From Defluviitaleaceae bacterium (GTDB taxonomy: Bacteria > Bacillota_A > Clostridia > Lachnospirales > WQUN01), in NCBI GenBank assembly GCA_009779525.1, contig WREB01000007.1, positions 1 to 14,043 of the forward strand: DNA of 14,043 nt, given 5' to 3'. Position numbers and translations under genes: made by a program. Positions 13,559-14,043 of this stretch are shown here, in pieces. Positions within the stretch are counted from its first letter, which is position 1. The number at the start of each line of letters is the position of its first letter. The notes below the pieces were generated by a model. It saw nothing but the letters and a program-made list of their open reading frames with translations. It did not search any database and had not been told where the DNA came from.

Positions 13559-14043
13559 TTATTCCGATAGCGCCGCCGGTTTATTTATTTGCCTCTCGTA
13601 TAAAAGCAGCGCGGCGATCGTCTTGCCGTCCATTATTTCGCCCGAATCGATCATTTTTAGCGCCTCCGCGAGCGAGTAGGCTTCCGCGCGGACGAATTCG
13701 TTTTCGTCGGGATCGGGTTCGCCCGAACTTAAGTTTTGGGCGACGTAAAAATGGATTATTTCCGTGCTGTAGCCGACGACCGGGTAAAACTTGGTAAGAA
13801 AATCCATGTCAGCCGCGGCGCATCCGGTTTCTTCCTTAAGTTCGCGCCTCGCGCATTCCGCTGGGTCCTCGCCCTTCTCGAGCCTCCCCGCGGGTATCTC
13901 GAGGATTTCACGCCCGACCGCCTCGCGGTACTGCCTGACCAAAATTATTTTTTTGTCGGGGCGCACGGGTATTATCGCCGCGGCGCCGCAGTGCACGATC
14001 ACGTCGTACTTCGCCGTCCTGACGTCGGGCAGCCGCACATTCA
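13559..14043 (-). CDS. Nudix hydrolase, ADP-ribose pyrophosphatase-like (5' end off window)
   Basis: 160 residues are visible. The complete Nudix box is present: G, five residues, E, seven residues, then REL-KEETG, in IPAGRLEKGEDPAECARRELKEETG. The arrangement before it (GAAAIIPVRPDKKIILVRQYREAVGREILEIPAG) and after it (KFYPVVGYSTEIIHFYVAQ) is that of ADP-ribose pyrophosphatases, which cleave ADP-ribose to AMP and ribose 5-phosphate. A GTG at 14036-14038 could be called a start, but VRLPDVRTAKYDVIVH matches the interior of family N-terminal domains. The frame remains open to the edge, so the true start lies beyond 14043 and roughly 20-45 residues are missing. A probable terminator follows at 13493-13522. 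The gene is likely a separate unit from the HD operon. Confidence 0.88.
   Translation of the reverse strand, partial: NVRLPDVRTAKYDVIVHCGAAAIIPVRPDKKIILVRQYREAVGREILEIPAGRLEKGEDPAECARRELKEETGCAAADMDFLTKFYPVVGYSTEIIHFYVAQNLSSGEPDPDENEFVRAEAYSLAEALKMIDSGEIMDGKTIAALLLYERQINKPAALSE

Noticed and set aside
14036..14038. GTG as the start of the Nudix gene
   Set aside because: The residues before and after match the interior of the family N-terminal domain, the frame is open to the edge, and there is no room to see an SD.

Overview
The window is about 14 kb of GC-rich bacterial DNA. The gene families and signals suggest an uncultured, GC-rich member of the Bacillota, possibly a gut or environmental Clostridia. 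The pointers are GG-rich Shine-Dalgarno sites, frequent TTG starts, an AraC-type regulator, a family-1-like solute-binding lipoprotein, a URO-D-domain protein, and a two-gene MutS-like module of a kind I recall from Bacillota and Actinobacteria. This assignment is inference. I saw no tRNA, rRNA, CRISPR array, insertion sequence or phage gene. No stretch longer than 300 bases lacks a gene.

Layout. Positions 1-2659 are on the minus strand: a GH67-like glycoside hydrolase protein, then a Pro/Thr-rich repeat lipoprotein, then the start of a second protein sharing a sequence block with the lipoprotein and cut by the window edge. Two good sigma70-type promoters diverge from 2660-2855. One drives the hydrolase gene. 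The other drives rmuC, which overlaps a solute-binding lipoprotein gene by 11 bases. That lipoprotein gene converges on a URO-D family gene with no base between the stop codons (TGA|TCA). From 5962 to the right edge every gene is on the minus strand. In transcription order these are a Nudix hydrolase (5' end off the window), a probable terminator, an HD-domain protein, a MutS-like protein with a ruined ATPase site, a MutS-like protein with an intact ATPase site, a DUF4432/aldose-epimerase-like protein, an AraC-type regulator fused to a BtrH/C39-like domain, and the URO-D protein.

The most interesting part is 9883-13364. An HD-domain gene is followed one base later by a MutS-like gene whose Walker A and Walker B residues are degenerate, then by a MutS-like gene that keeps them. 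This suggests a heterodimer with one dead ATPase site. At the junction of the two MutS-like genes a 35-bp segment is perfectly repeated with a 53-bp period. It creates an 18-codon chimeric mini-ORF whose TTG overlaps the upstream stop and whose TGA overlaps the downstream TTG, so both 4-base TTGA couplings survive the duplication.

Other oddities are the AraC-fusion gene, whose first helix-turn-helix is encoded upstream of any usable ATG/GTG/TTG, a hairpin that would sequester the Shine-Dalgarno site of the URO-D gene, and the paired genes with the GPSVR...YPD block. The sugar-related genes (GH67-like protein, solute-binding lipoprotein, DUF4432 protein, AraC regulator) hint at carbohydrate use, but no transporter permease or complete pathway is visible.
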